Shown here: positions 35,541 through 43,020 of the stretch, in pieces | Position numbering within the stretch: the stretch's first letter is position 1 | How the letters are laid out: each line of letters starts with the position of its first letter | NCBI GenBank assembly: GCA_024508725.1 | Contig: JANINS010000003.1 | Location: 434,001 to 498,000 of the forward strand | Length of the DNA stretch: 64,000 nucleotides | Source of the DNA: Chitinophagaceae bacterium | GTDB lineage: Bacteria; Bacteroidota; Bacteroidia; Chitinophagales; Chitinophagaceae | Direction of reading: 5' to 3' | Translations under genes and position numbers: made by a program | Notes under the pieces: generated by a model | What the model saw: the letters and a program-made list of their open reading frames with translations, nothing else | What the model was told of the DNA's origin: nothing | The model's database searches: none

Positions 35541-36161
35541 TTATAATTGTTCAGCACCATCTCCGCTGTTCTCATTATCAGCAGGAGCTTCCATTGGCTC
35601 AGATGCAGTTGGCTCTTCTACCATTGGTTCATTTGATGAAGCTGGTGATGGTGTTGGTTCCATATCACGGCTCTCATTCTCATTATTAGACGTAGCCGGT
35701 TTTGCAGGTGCCGCTCTCTTTACTGCTTTCTTAGGTGCTAATTTTTTTGCAGCCTTTTTAGGTGTAGCTTTCTTAGCCGGAGCAGCTTTCTTTGGAGCTG
35801 ATTTCTTCACTGCTTTTTTAGGTGCAGATTTCTTTGCACTTTTTTTAGCTACGGCTTTTTTAACTGCTTTCTTCACTGCTTTTTTAGGAGCGGATTTTTT
35901 TACCGCCTTTTTTGCAGCTTTCTTAGGTGCTGATTTTTTTGCAGCCTTTTTCGCTACTTTTTTTGCTGGTGATTTTTTAGCAACTTTTTTTACTGCAGAT
36001 TTTTTCGCAGCTTTCTTCACGCTTTTCTTAGCAGCTTTCTTAGGTGCAGACTTCTTAGCGGCTTTTTTAGGAGCAGATTTTTTTGCAGCCTTCTTCATTG
36101 CTTTTTTGGCTGGTGATTTCTTAGCAACCTTCTTCGCTGCTTTCTTTTTTGCCTTTGCCAT
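35541..36161 (-). CDS. Histone H1-like Lys/Ala-rich DNA-binding protein with acidic tail
   Basis: Of 206 residues, the first ~155 are built from AKK, APKKA and SPAKK units resembling the C-terminal tail of eukaryotic H1 and the bacterial Hc1/Hc2 and AlgP proteins. They should bind DNA without a fixed fold. The last 48 residues (159-206) switch to an acidic Glu/Pro/Ser tail ending DGAEQL. Such proteins are usual in Bacteroidota (Lys-rich H1-like), but the acidic tail is less so and might temper binding or contact other proteins (inference). Composition, not a domain, supports the call. The repetitive coding sequence invites length changes. Confidence 0.8.
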   Translation of the reverse strand: MAKAKKKAAKKVAKKSPAKKAMKKAAKKSAPKKAAKKSAPKKAAKKSVKKAAKKSAVKKVAKKSPAKKVAKKAAKKSAPKKAAKKAVKKSAPKKAVKKAVKKAVAKKSAKKSAPKKAVKKSAPKKAAPAKKATPKKAAKKLAPKKAVKRAAPAKPATSNNENESRDMEPTPSPASSNEPMVEEPTASEPMEAPADNENSGDGAEQL

Positions 36162-36361
36162 AGATGGGTATTGTAGTTGTTGGTGATTGATTGAGAGAGT
36201 TAAGTTAGAAAGTTTTCATCAAAATTATTTATTTCAACAAATAAAACTCAACAACTTACAAATGTTAGGTGTTTATACGTTACTCTCGAAGTCACTATTT
36301 GACTGGCTGAATCCTGCCTGACTATGGCTTGAAGGTTGCAGCTTTAGTTGTAAACTTGCGT

Positions 36362-36724
36362 ATGGCTAAGAAAACACTGGTACTGGGTGCTTCTGATAAT
36401 CCTTCGAGATATAGTTTCCTGGCGATAAACAGGCTGAGAGCACATCAGCATCCGGTTGTAGCCATTGGCAACAAAGAAGGAGATGTAGCCGGTATTCATA
36501 TAACCAAAGACAAGGTAAACGAGGATGATGTAGACACTATAACGCTATACCTCAATCCAACGAACCAGAAGCCTTATTACGACTATATCCTTTCGCTAAA
36601 ACCCAAACGCATCATCTTTAACCCGGGAACGGAAAATGATGAACTCATTGAACTGGCAGAACAGAACGGAATAGAACCGGTTATTGCCTGTACGTTAGTA
36701 ATGCTGAGCACAGGACAATATTAG
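36362..36724 (+). CDS. CoA-binding (YccU-like) protein
   Basis: The ATG at 36362 gives 120 residues with a Rossmann-like CoA_binding fold: a start of KKTLVLGASDNPSRYSFLAIN, then IFNPGTENDELIELAEQNGIEPVIACTLVML. The C-terminal IEPVIACTLVML segment resembles the family's conserved end. Stand-alone proteins of this kind bind CoA; no reaction is known. A -7-like TAAACTTG lies 3 nt before the ATG. The longer in-frame start at 36329 has no support. Confidence 0.85.
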   Translation: MAKKTLVLGASDNPSRYSFLAINRLRAHQHPVVAIGNKEGDVAGIHITKDKVNEDDVDTITLYLNPTNQKPYYDYILSLKPKRIIFNPGTENDELIELAEQNGIEPVIACTLVMLSTGQY

Positions 36725-36726
36725 CT

Positions 36727-36768
36727 TTCTGGATGCTTTTTACTGGATGCTTGTTACTGGATGCTAGT
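36727..36768 (+). repeat. 14-bp tandem repeat, three units
   Basis: The units are TTCTGGATGCTTTT, TACTGGATGCTTGT and TACTGGATGCTAGT. An inverse copy GCATCCAGCATC lies at 36835-36846, so the region can fold back. Confidence 0.75.
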
Positions 36769-36854
36769 CTCGATGAAAGTTGAAGCGTTCCCTTAATAGT
36801 TAAGTTGTTAGATGTCGAACAGATCAACATCAGGCATCCAGCATCAAAAAGATG

Positions 36855-36941
36855 AACATACTTCAGAAAAGTACAAGAGTCCCGCTGAAGACGGGATAAA
36901 TACGACGCAACAGACGATGCTATGAAAACCCGAAGCTGGTC
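36855..36941 (+). repeat. Dispersed intergenic repeat with inserted hairpin (forward)
   Basis: GTACAAGAGT is followed by a 22-nt insertion forming the hairpin TCCCG-CTGAAGA-CGGGA (36880-36896) and ATAAAT. Then come ACGACGCAACAGACGATGC and CGAAGCTGGTCTCCA. The flanks match the uninterrupted copies elsewhere. Confidence 0.75.
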
Positions 36942-37061
36942 TCCAAATAACCGCATCAAGCCTCTAAAATCAAGCTTAACGCACACCTGTTAATAATCTT
37001 GTAACCCTCAGTTGAATTTTGAATCGCAGGAATTAGGTAAATTACATAAACCTATTTTATT

Positions 37062-37535
37062 ATGCGTTGGAGAAAATTCAATGGAGAAACCATTCACCTG
37101 CCAATCAAAGATGCAGTTGAAGAGACCATCAAACGTGAAAGTGAAAAGGGAAACCGTTTGAAGGTTTGCATTGGTACCGATAGCCAGGTTAAAGGCAGCG
37201 AAACCGAATTTGCAACAGTAATTGTGTTTTTAAGAGAACACAATGGTGGCTTTATGTACATCCATAACGACAAGACCCGTCAACAGTATCACATCAAAGA
37301 ACGAATGCTTGTTGAGGTGGCAAAAAGTATTGAGATCGCTTATGAACTATGCGATCTTTTTATTGAGTACAATGTGGATATGGAAGTACATGCCGACATC
37401 AACACAAATCCAGGCTTCAAAAGCAACGATGCTTTAAAGGAAGCCATGGGCTACATCTTAGGTATGGGTTTCGCATTTAAAGCAAAACCCGAGGCCTTTG
37501 CCAGCAGTTGCTGTGCAGATAAAGTGGTTAACTGA
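37062..37535 (+). CDS. YkuK-like RNase H-fold protein (DUF458)
   Basis: The 157-residue protein matches the DUF458/YkuK group of predicted RNase H-like proteins: VCIGTDSQVKG (first Asp), IEYNVDMEVHADIN (later Asp), and a tail FAFKAKPEAFASSCCADKV. The acidic residues are placed as in RNase H-type nucleases, but no activity has been shown that I know of. It is monocistronic. No TAnnTTTG is seen close upstream. Confidence 0.82.
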   Translation: MRWRKFNGETIHLPIKDAVEETIKRESEKGNRLKVCIGTDSQVKGSETEFATVIVFLREHNGGFMYIHNDKTRQQYHIKERMLVEVAKSIEIAYELCDLFIEYNVDMEVHADINTNPGFKSNDALKEAMGYILGMGFAFKAKPEAFASSCCADKVVN

Positions 37536-37564
37536 TAATTTAATTGAAATGATTGTGGTGCCAG

Positions 37565-37640
37565 CTGAAGTGCAGGTGGCATCTGCCGTTGCGTCGCATT
37601 TATCACGTCTTTAGCGTGACTCTTCGCTGCAGAAGCTGTA
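37565..37640 (-). repeat. Dispersed intergenic repeat with inserted hairpin (reverse)
   Basis: On the minus strand it reads AAGAGTCACGCTAAAGACG then TGATAAATGCGACGCAACGG and GATGCC. The hairpin TCACG/CGTGA (37603-37607 / 37615-37619) occupies the same site as in the copy at 36.9 kb, with one stem pair changed from C-G to A-T on both sides. Confidence 0.75.
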
Positions 37641-37755
37641 TTCTACAACAGACAGCGGAGATAATCCTGTACTAATAAAAAATAGCAACTACTACACTTC
37701 AGCTAACCAGCCGAAATGAACGGTTTGTCTTATGAAATTTGAATTGTGCGGAAGA

Positions 37756-37857
37756 CTATTCTTCTTCTACTTTTCCTGCACTCTTCTTTGTTAAACCGAT
37801 AACCAGCACCGCAAGCAAGACAATTCCTACTATAACGTATAAGAATATCTTTTCCAT
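37756..37857 (-). CDS. Predicted 33-residue single-pass membrane peptide
   Basis: The peptide starts MEKIFLYVIVGIVLLAVLVIG and ends with a charged tail TKKSAGKVEEE. It forms one clean membrane helix with a positive then acidic C-terminus. It is too short for routine ORF calling. A -7-like TAAATTGC lies just before the start. It resembles the small accessory subunits of membrane complexes in form only; no homologue is recognised. Confidence 0.5.
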   Translation of the reverse strand: MEKIFLYVIVGIVLLAVLVIGLTKKSAGKVEEE

Positions 37858-37925
37858 ATGGAGCAATTTAGGTACTGAATATACTCCATTTTAGAACACA
37901 ATCAAGCAGCAGTTATCCCCAACTG

Positions 37926-38018
37926 CTATTTTAAATTTCCTTTCTTGTGTGCAAACACTACAATGCCTGTAAAAAGTGCTGCTGCGCCGCAAATAATGCC
38001 TAATGCTACTAGTTCCAT
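37926..38018 (-). CDS. Predicted 30-residue single-pass membrane peptide
   Basis: The peptide starts MELVALGIICGAAALFTGI and ends VVFAHKKGNLK, with one membrane helix and a basic tail. An A-rich stretch (AAAGAAAAACT) precedes the ATG, as is common before Bacteroidota starts. It lies 68 nt upstream of the other small peptide on the same strand, so the two may be co-expressed. Function unknown. Confidence 0.5.
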   Translation of the reverse strand: MELVALGIICGAAALFTGIVVFAHKKGNLK

Positions 38019-38117
38019 AGTTTTTCTTTTGTTTAGTTCCCAATCTGTGAATGTTCTGAATTAAACAAAGTGTGTTCCAAACAGCAGGAAGACGGTCAGG
38101 AATTTAGTAGTAACGTA

Positions 38118-38747
38118 TCAGGCCTTCAGGCCTTCGTTGCATTTCTGAATGAAATTCAATACTTCTTCTCGGCCAACTTTTTTTTCGGCACTGGAAACGA
38201 AATACTGAGGGAGAAACTGCCAGGTCTTTTTCAATTCCTCAAAAAATGCCTGAACGTTTCGTTGCACCACACCCGGTTTTTCTTTGTCAGACTTAGTGAA
38301 GATAATTGCAAAAGGCACCTGCCATTTATCGAGGTTATTAATGAATTCCAGGTCATTTTTTTGGGGGCCGTGACGACTATCGATCAGTACAAAAACATTG
38401 GTGAGATTTTCCCTTTTACGCAGATAGTTTTCGATCATCTGTTCCCATCTTCTCCTGGTACTTTGAGAAAGTTTGGCGTATCCGTAACCCGGAAGATCTA
38501 CGAGATACCATTTCTCTATAGGAGCTTTCGCTGCAGATGAACTTTCTACTTCAAAATGATTGATCAATTGTGTTTTTCCGGGTGATGCAGATGTTTTGGC
38601 CAACGATTTATGGTTGGTAAGCATATTGATGAGAGAAGACTTACCAACATTACTCCTTCCAATAAATGCATATTCCGGTTTATCCGGTTTGGGACATTTA
38701 TCAAACGATGGAGCCGAGATGATGTATTTAGCCGATTTGATCTGCAT
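38118..38747 (-). CDS. engB: Ribosome biogenesis GTPase EngB (YsxC/YihA)
   Basis: The 209-residue GTPase has G1 GRSNVGKS (30-37), the G2 Thr in the SASPGKTQ segment, G3 DLPGYGYA, and G4 TKSD. EngB helps assemble the large ribosomal subunit and is usually essential. Length and motif spacing are typical. It lies downstream of the haem-binding gene, separated by a terminator-like hairpin, so it probably has its own promoter. Confidence 0.94.
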   Translation of the reverse strand: MQIKSAKYIISAPSFDKCPKPDKPEYAFIGRSNVGKSSLINMLTNHKSLAKTSASPGKTQLINHFEVESSSAAKAPIEKWYLVDLPGYGYAKLSQSTRRRWEQMIENYLRKRENLTNVFVLIDSRHGPQKNDLEFINNLDKWQVPFAIIFTKSDKEKPGVVQRNVQAFFEELKKTWQFLPQYFVSSAEKKVGREEVLNFIQKCNEGLKA

Positions 38748-38764
38748 GAGGCTGCAAAATAAAC

Positions 38765-38797
38765 AAAGCCTTACAGAAGAACTGCAAGGCTTTTAAA
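38765..38797. terminator. Terminator after the haem-binding protein gene
   Basis: The stem AAAGCCTT-CAG/CTG-AAGGCTTT with a 5-nt loop and two mismatched bases is followed by T-rich sequence on both strands. It lies between the haem-binding gene and engB. Confidence 0.75.
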
Positions 38798-38814
38798 ATA
38801 CTTAATTTGAAACT

Positions 38815-39327
38815 TTACTTTGTTGATGGTGGTGTTCCACTTTTTCTTACTAAACTGTCCATTGGGAATTTCGCTTCCATGGCTGATCTTGTAGCTTCTA
38901 CCCATTCGGCAAGCGTTCTTTTTTCATCGTCTGTGAGCTTGGCATCTTTGTGAATCCAGGTGTATGAATTCAACGGCATTTCGCCTTCTTTCACCATCTC
39001 GTTGGTTTCTTCCAGTTTTTTGTACTGCTTTCTGGGACGATAAGTTGCAAACTCATCAAAGTTCAATTCTCTTTTGCCTTCTTCCACATGATCTGCCAGC
39101 CACCATGCTACAGGTTGGATGTTGTTATACCATGGATAACGAGTGTTATTGCTATGGCAATCGTTACAGGCTTTTGCAAGAATACCTTTCACATGATCCG
39201 GTACAGGATACACTGAAGCAATATTGTTTGGCTGAGGTCCTTCTGTAATATTCTTTTTAGGACGGAAGAATTGTATAACAATAAACACGATCAGAAGTAC
39301 CAACAATAACCTGCGAAGAAGTCTCAT
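38815..39327 (-). CDS. Haem-binding domain protein (single CxxCH)
   Basis: The 170-residue protein has an N-terminal membrane helix (~5-21) and one c-type haem site CNDCH (C54, C57, H58). The conserved NNTRYPWYNNIQPVAWWLADHVEEGK and a late TWIHKDAKLTDDE segment place it in the haem_bd family of Bacteroidota. It probably faces the periplasm. An electron-transfer or haem-sensing role is possible but not shown. It follows gpmI on the same strand after 81 nt containing a repeat. Confidence 0.85.
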   Translation of the reverse strand: MRLLRRLLLVLLIVFIVIQFFRPKKNITEGPQPNNIASVYPVPDHVKGILAKACNDCHSNNTRYPWYNNIQPVAWWLADHVEEGKRELNFDEFATYRPRKQYKKLEETNEMVKEGEMPLNSYTWIHKDAKLTDDEKRTLAEWVEATRSAMEAKFPMDSLVRKSGTPPSTK

Positions 39328-39364
39328 AACAGTAGTTTTTATGCTGAATAAAGATATGCAGTAG

Positions 39365-39408
39365 AAGTGTGTGACACAAGGAACGATGCCATGAAATACG
39401 AAAGCTGG
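39365..39408 (+). repeat. Dispersed intergenic repeat, diverged copy (forward)
   Basis: GTGTGACACAAGGAACGATGCC is followed by ATGAAATACGAAAGCTGGT. The GTGACACAA, CGATGCCATGAAA and GAAGCTGGT-like modules match the copies at 24.3, 36.9 and 44.5 kb. It abuts the gpmI stop. Confidence 0.6.
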
Positions 39409-40932
39409 TTACCCACTAATCAAAACCTCACCGGTCATCTCTTTTGGAATGGGTAATCCCATCACTGTTAAAATACTTGGTGCGATGTCTCCCAACTTTC
39501 CATGCTTTACAGTTCCATGCCATTCTTTATCGATAACGAACAACGGAACAGGGTTAAGTGAATGTGCAGTATTGGGTGTTCCATCTTCATTGATCAGATA
39601 ATCTGCATTGCCATGGTCGGCTGTCAAGAAAATGGTATAGCCATGCTCAATTGCAGCAGTTACCACTCTTTCTACACATTTGTCAACCGTTTCAACTGCT
39701 TTTATCACAGCTTGCCAAACACCGGTATGTCCTACCATATCGGCATTGGCATAGTTAAGGCAAATAAAATCCGCTGATTCTTTTTCTATCTCGGGAATCA
39801 GTTCATTCGTTAATTCCACTGCACTCATCTCTGGCTGCAGATCGTAAGTAGCCACCTTGGGAGAAGCCACCATAATTCTTTTTTCACCTTCAAATACCTG
39901 TTCTCTGCCACCACTAAAAAAGAATGTAACGTGTGGATATTTTTCTGTCTCGGCAATTCTTATCTGTGTTTTACCATGAGCAGCCAGCACTTCTCCTAAC
40001 GTATTATTGAGATTGTCTGTTTCGAAGATCACATTCACATTCTGGTATGTTTTATCATACTCCGTCATTGTGGTATAATGCAGGTTGAGTTTATGCATAT
40101 TGAATTCATGCAGATCCATTTGTGTAAGCACTTGTGTGATCTCCCTGCAACGATCCGTTCTGAAGTTGAAACATATAACCACATCACCATTTTTTATGGT
40201 AGCAAGTGGTTGCTGTGCTTCATCAACGATGATCGTTGGCAAGATGAATTCATCAGTGATCTCTTTTGCATATGATTGTTCAACAGCTGCAATACCATCG
40301 GTTGCTTTTCCCCCTTCTCCGTTTACCAAAGCATCGTAAGCCAGCTTTATTCTTTCCCAGCGTTTATCACGATCCATTGCATAATACCTACCCGAAACGG
40401 AAGCAATCTTTCCTGCAGAAATATTCAGATGCTGTTGCAATTCTGTAATAAAGCCTAATCCACTTTTAGGATCGGTATCTCTTCCGTCGGTAAACGCATG
40501 GATATATACTTCGGTCAATCCTTCGCTTTTACAAACATCACATACCGCTTTTATGTGATTGATGTGAGAGTGCACACCACCATCACTCACCAAACCCAAT
40601 AAATGCAAAGGTTTGCTCTGTTCTTTTGCATAGCGAATCGATCTCAATAACTGTTCATTTTTCTGAAACTCACCATCCCTGATCGCTACATTAATTCTTT
40701 GCAATTCCTGGTAAACGATCCTGCCGGCTCCCAGGTTTAAATGCCCTACTTCACTGTTTCCCATCTGGCCTTCAGGTAATCCTACTGCTTCGCCACATGT
40801 TGTTAATGTGGTGTTAGGGTATTTAGCGTATAAAGAAGAAACAAAAGGAACATTTGCATTTTGAATAGCGTCGGCTGTCTTCACTTTTCCAAGTCCCCAG
40901 CCATCCATAATGACCAAAATAGCTTTTTTCAT
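39409..40932 (-). CDS. gpmI: 2,3-bisphosphoglycerate-independent phosphoglycerate mutase
   Basis: The ATG at 40932 gives 507 residues. The alkaline-phosphatase-superfamily site is complete: VIMDGWG with the metal Asp, the phosphorylated Ser60 in QMGNSEVGH, DGRDTDPKSG, and TADHGNAD near the C-terminus. The enzyme interconverts 3- and 2-phosphoglycerate using Mn2+. Three in-frame codons upstream (TTG start) are not needed. The gene is monocistronic or leads into the haem-binding gene. Confidence 0.95.
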   Translation of the reverse strand: MKKAILVIMDGWGLGKVKTADAIQNANVPFVSSLYAKYPNTTLTTCGEAVGLPEGQMGNSEVGHLNLGAGRIVYQELQRINVAIRDGEFQKNEQLLRSIRYAKEQSKPLHLLGLVSDGGVHSHINHIKAVCDVCKSEGLTEVYIHAFTDGRDTDPKSGLGFITELQQHLNISAGKIASVSGRYYAMDRDKRWERIKLAYDALVNGEGGKATDGIAAVEQSYAKEITDEFILPTIIVDEAQQPLATIKNGDVVICFNFRTDRCREITQVLTQMDLHEFNMHKLNLHYTTMTEYDKTYQNVNVIFETDNLNNTLGEVLAAHGKTQIRIAETEKYPHVTFFFSGGREQVFEGEKRIMVASPKVATYDLQPEMSAVELTNELIPEIEKESADFICLNYANADMVGHTGVWQAVIKAVETVDKCVERVVTAAIEHGYTIFLTADHGNADYLINEDGTPNTAHSLNPVPLFVIDKEWHGTVKHGKLGDIAPSILTVMGLPIPKEMTGEVLISG

Positions 40933-41065
40933 ACCGCTCAATAATTTCTTTTTCTAAATGGCGTTAAAACTAAGGGTTTATAATTAGCTTAAATATGACT
41001 AATTTAACCCCGTTAAAGGCCAGTGGCATATTTTTCGCCTAATGGTTGTCAGTAAAAATCTACAC

Positions 41066-41452
41066 ATGAAAAAGTTATTGGTTCTGTTTGGCTTAAGCCT
41101 GGCTTTGTTTGCCTTTAGCCCAAGGCAGGACTCAGACGAAATTGTTAAGGCATTGCAAACAGCGAATGCAGATAATATCGCAGCCTATTTTGATAATGTG
41201 ATCGATCTGAAGTTGCCGGATAATGTGAACGAGATCAAAAACATTAATAAAAACCAGGCAGGCATAAAACTCAAATCGTTCTTCAGCGAAAATGATGTGA
41301 AAGGCTTTGACCTTGTTTCCAAAAGAGAAATGGGTGGATTGATGGCCATCACCGGTAAACTTAGTGCAGCAAACAAGACCGGTTATAATGTTACGCTGAT
41401 GCTAAAGGAAAAAGGTGGAAAGTATAGTATCATCACAGTGAGGGTGAATTAA
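41066..41452 (+). CDS. DUF4783 exported protein
   Basis: The ATG at 41066 gives 128 residues with a signal peptide (MKKLLVLFGLSLALFAFSP). A NTF2-like DUF4783 domain follows (DEIVKALQTANADNIAAYFDNVIDLKLP, ending GKYSIITVRVN). An in-frame ATG 24 nt upstream only adds polar residues in front of the signal. It is probably a periplasmic single-domain protein, function unknown, found widely in Bacteroidota. A strong terminator follows. Confidence 0.8.
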   Translation: MKKLLVLFGLSLALFAFSPRQDSDEIVKALQTANADNIAAYFDNVIDLKLPDNVNEIKNINKNQAGIKLKSFFSENDVKGFDLVSKREMGGLMAITGKLSAANKTGYNVTLMLKEKGGKYSIITVRVN

Positions 41453-41465
41453 AATACCCGCTGAA

Positions 41466-41520
41466 GGAGTGCATGGCATCTTCGTTGCGTCGCAAGCACT
41501 TCATCTGAAAATATAATGGC
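41466..41520 (-). repeat. Dispersed intergenic repeat copy (reverse)
   Basis: On the minus strand it reads GATGAAGTGCTTGCGACGCA then ACGAAGATGCCATGCACTCC. It has the core with a shifted left half. Downstream of the DUF4783 gene. Confidence 0.65.
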
Positions 41521-41528
41521 AACTTTTT

Positions 41529-41554
41529 GAAAGCTCCGGTTTCGGAGCTTTTTT
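41529..41554 (+). terminator. Terminator of the DUF4783 gene
   Basis: The 8-bp stem AAGCTCCG/CGGAGCTT with a 4-nt loop is followed by TTTT. Confidence 0.92.
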
Positions 41555-41613
41555 CTTACCTCTTACCGCCTACTTCATACCTCTTTTTCTCCTTTCCAAA
41601 CTCTTTCTTCTCT

Positions 41614-41621
41614 TAGCTTTG
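41614..41621 (+). promoter_or_regulatory. -7 promoter element of nadC
   Basis: TAGCTTTG matches TAnnTTTG and lies 4 nt before the ATG, so a leaderless transcript is predicted. Confidence 0.7.
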
Positions 41622-41625
41622 TTAC

Positions 41626-42486
41626 ATGGAAAATTTCGACCAGCAACTGAAGCATTTGGTAGAAGAAGCATTGAAAGAAGATGTAGGTGATGGAGATCAT
41701 TCAACGCTAAGCTGTATTCCTGCAGATAAGAAAGGGAAAGCTGTTCTAAAGATCAAACAAGATGGCATTTTAGCAGGTATTACTGTTGCCGAAAAGATAT
41801 TCAGAATAGTTGAGCCTTCCATCACATTTCAGCAGTTCAAGCAGGATGGTGAAGCAATGAAATACGGCGAAAAAGCTTTTGAAGTGGAAGCTTCTATTCA
41901 TACGATTTTAAAATGTGAACGACTTGTTTTGAATTGCATGCAACGCATGAGTGGTATTGCAACACTCACCAAACAATTCACAGAAAAACTTGAAGGATAT
42001 AAAACCAAACTCCTCGACACAAGGAAAACAACACCCAACTTTCGTTTACTTGAAAAAGAAGCAGTGAAAATTGGTGGTGGTGTGAACCACAGGTTTGGCT
42101 TGTACGATATGATCATGCTGAAGGATAATCACATTGATTATGCCGGTGGACTGGAAGCTGCGATAAATAAAGCACATGAATATGTACAAACGCAAAAGCC
42201 AGGTTTGAAGATCGAAGTAGAAACGAGAAGCATTGAAGATGTAAAAAAAGTTTGCAAGATGGGTAAGGGTAAAGTCTTTCGTATTATGCTGGATAATTTT
42301 ACTCCTGAGCAATGTGCCGAAGCCGTAAAACTGATCGGTGGTGATTTTGAAACTGAAGCCAGCGGCGGGATAAATTTAGACACCATTCAAACCTATGCTG
42401 CTACAGGTGTAGATTATGTAAGTGTAGGTGGTTTAATTCACCAGGCAAAAAGTTTAGACCTGAGTTTAAAAGCAGTGATAATGTAA
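41626..42486 (+). CDS. nadC: Nicotinate-nucleotide pyrophosphorylase (carboxylating)
   Basis: The 286-residue enzyme has the quinolinate phosphoribosyltransferase motifs: EDVGDGDHSTL at the N-terminus, LNCMQRMSGIATLT, LLDTRKTTPNFR, GGGVNHRFGLYDMIMLKDNHI, and a final phosphate loop around TEASGGI. It makes nicotinate mononucleotide from quinolinate in de novo NAD synthesis. Length is standard. The SUI1-like gene follows after 44 nt and may be co-transcribed. nadE is in the same window but not linked. Confidence 0.96.
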   Translation: MENFDQQLKHLVEEALKEDVGDGDHSTLSCIPADKKGKAVLKIKQDGILAGITVAEKIFRIVEPSITFQQFKQDGEAMKYGEKAFEVEASIHTILKCERLVLNCMQRMSGIATLTKQFTEKLEGYKTKLLDTRKTTPNFRLLEKEAVKIGGGVNHRFGLYDMIMLKDNHIDYAGGLEAAINKAHEYVQTQKPGLKIEVETRSIEDVKKVCKMGKGKVFRIMLDNFTPEQCAEAVKLIGGDFETEASGGINLDTIQTYAATGVDYVSVGGLIHQAKSLDLSLKAVIM

Positions 42487-42516
42487 TGTGCTAATTTGCC
42501 AATGTGCAGATTTGCA
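42485..42516 (+). repeat. 16-bp tandem pair in the nadC-SUI1 gap
   Basis: AATGTGCTAATTTGCC is followed directly by AATGTGCAGATTTGCA. A small palindrome AGATTT-GCA-AAATCT overlaps the second unit. Confidence 0.7.
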
Positions 42517-42530
42517 AAATCTGAGATCTC

Positions 42531-42875
42531 ATGAGTAAAAAGAATAAACCAGATAACAGAGGCTTTGTTTATAGCACCGATCCCAACTTCAGGTTTGAAG
42601 AAGAAAAGGAAAACCACGAAACCTTAGAACCAGCTCAGCAGAAATTGAAGATTCGTTTGGAAACAAAACACAGAGGTGGCAAAGCTGTAACTCTCGTGGA
42701 AGGTTTTATCGGTTCTGATGAAGACAGGGAAGATCTTGGCAAAAAGCTGAAGAATTTTTGTGGAACAGGTGGCTCTGCGAAAGACGGAGAGATCATTGTT
42801 CAGGGAGATCAAAGAGATAAAGTGATGCAATGGTTAATGAAGAACGGATATAAGCATGCAAAACGCTTAGGATAA
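42531..42875 (+). CDS. SUI1/eIF1-like translation initiation factor (YciH family)
   Basis: The 114-residue protein has the eIF1/SUI1 fold: KIRLETKHRGGKAVTLVEGFIGSDED, LGKKLKNFCGTGGSAKDGEIIVQGDQRDKVMQWL. It has a charged N-terminal tail of about 35 residues. Bacterial members (YciH) influence start-codon fidelity. That is of interest in a genome where mRNAs seem often leaderless and Shine-Dalgarno sites are scarce, although a causal link is speculation. Confidence 0.93.
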   Translation: MSKKNKPDNRGFVYSTDPNFRFEEEKENHETLEPAQQKLKIRLETKHRGGKAVTLVEGFIGSDEDREDLGKKLKNFCGTGGSAKDGEIIVQGDQRDKVMQWLMKNGYKHAKRLG

Positions 42876-42892
42876 TTTCAGCTCAATTAATA

Positions 42893-42930
42893 TTCTTCAG
42901 TACAAGAGTGCGACGCAACGGAAGCCAAAT
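42893..42930 (+). repeat. Dispersed intergenic repeat copy (forward)
   Basis: TTCTTCAGTACAAGAGTGCG continues with ACGCAACGGAAGCC. It matches the 3.2-kb and 61.7-kb copies over 22 or more bases. Confidence 0.78.
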
Positions 42931-43020
42931 AGCACCGCAATCGTTGGCATAATAAAAACTTCGCATGTTTAACAGTGGCATGTTGATTGTCAGCTTATTT
43001 TCGCAACTCAAAATTTACCT

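Larger units (their letters stand above)
36725..37061. other. 337-bp gene-free region with tandem, inverted and dispersed repeats
   Basis: Between the CoA-binding gene and the YkuK-like gene there is no credible reading frame. It carries the 14-bp tandem repeat and its inverse copy, then the hairpin-bearing dispersed repeat at 36855-36941. From 36942 to 37061 I see nothing but AT-rich sequence. Confidence 0.7.

Noticed and set aside
35506-36186. Open frame on the plus strand, 226 codons, rich in AFFAAFLGADFF-type repeats
   Set aside because: It is the antisense of the histone H1-like gene; the pattern follows from its Lys/Ala codons and the start lies in the terminator.
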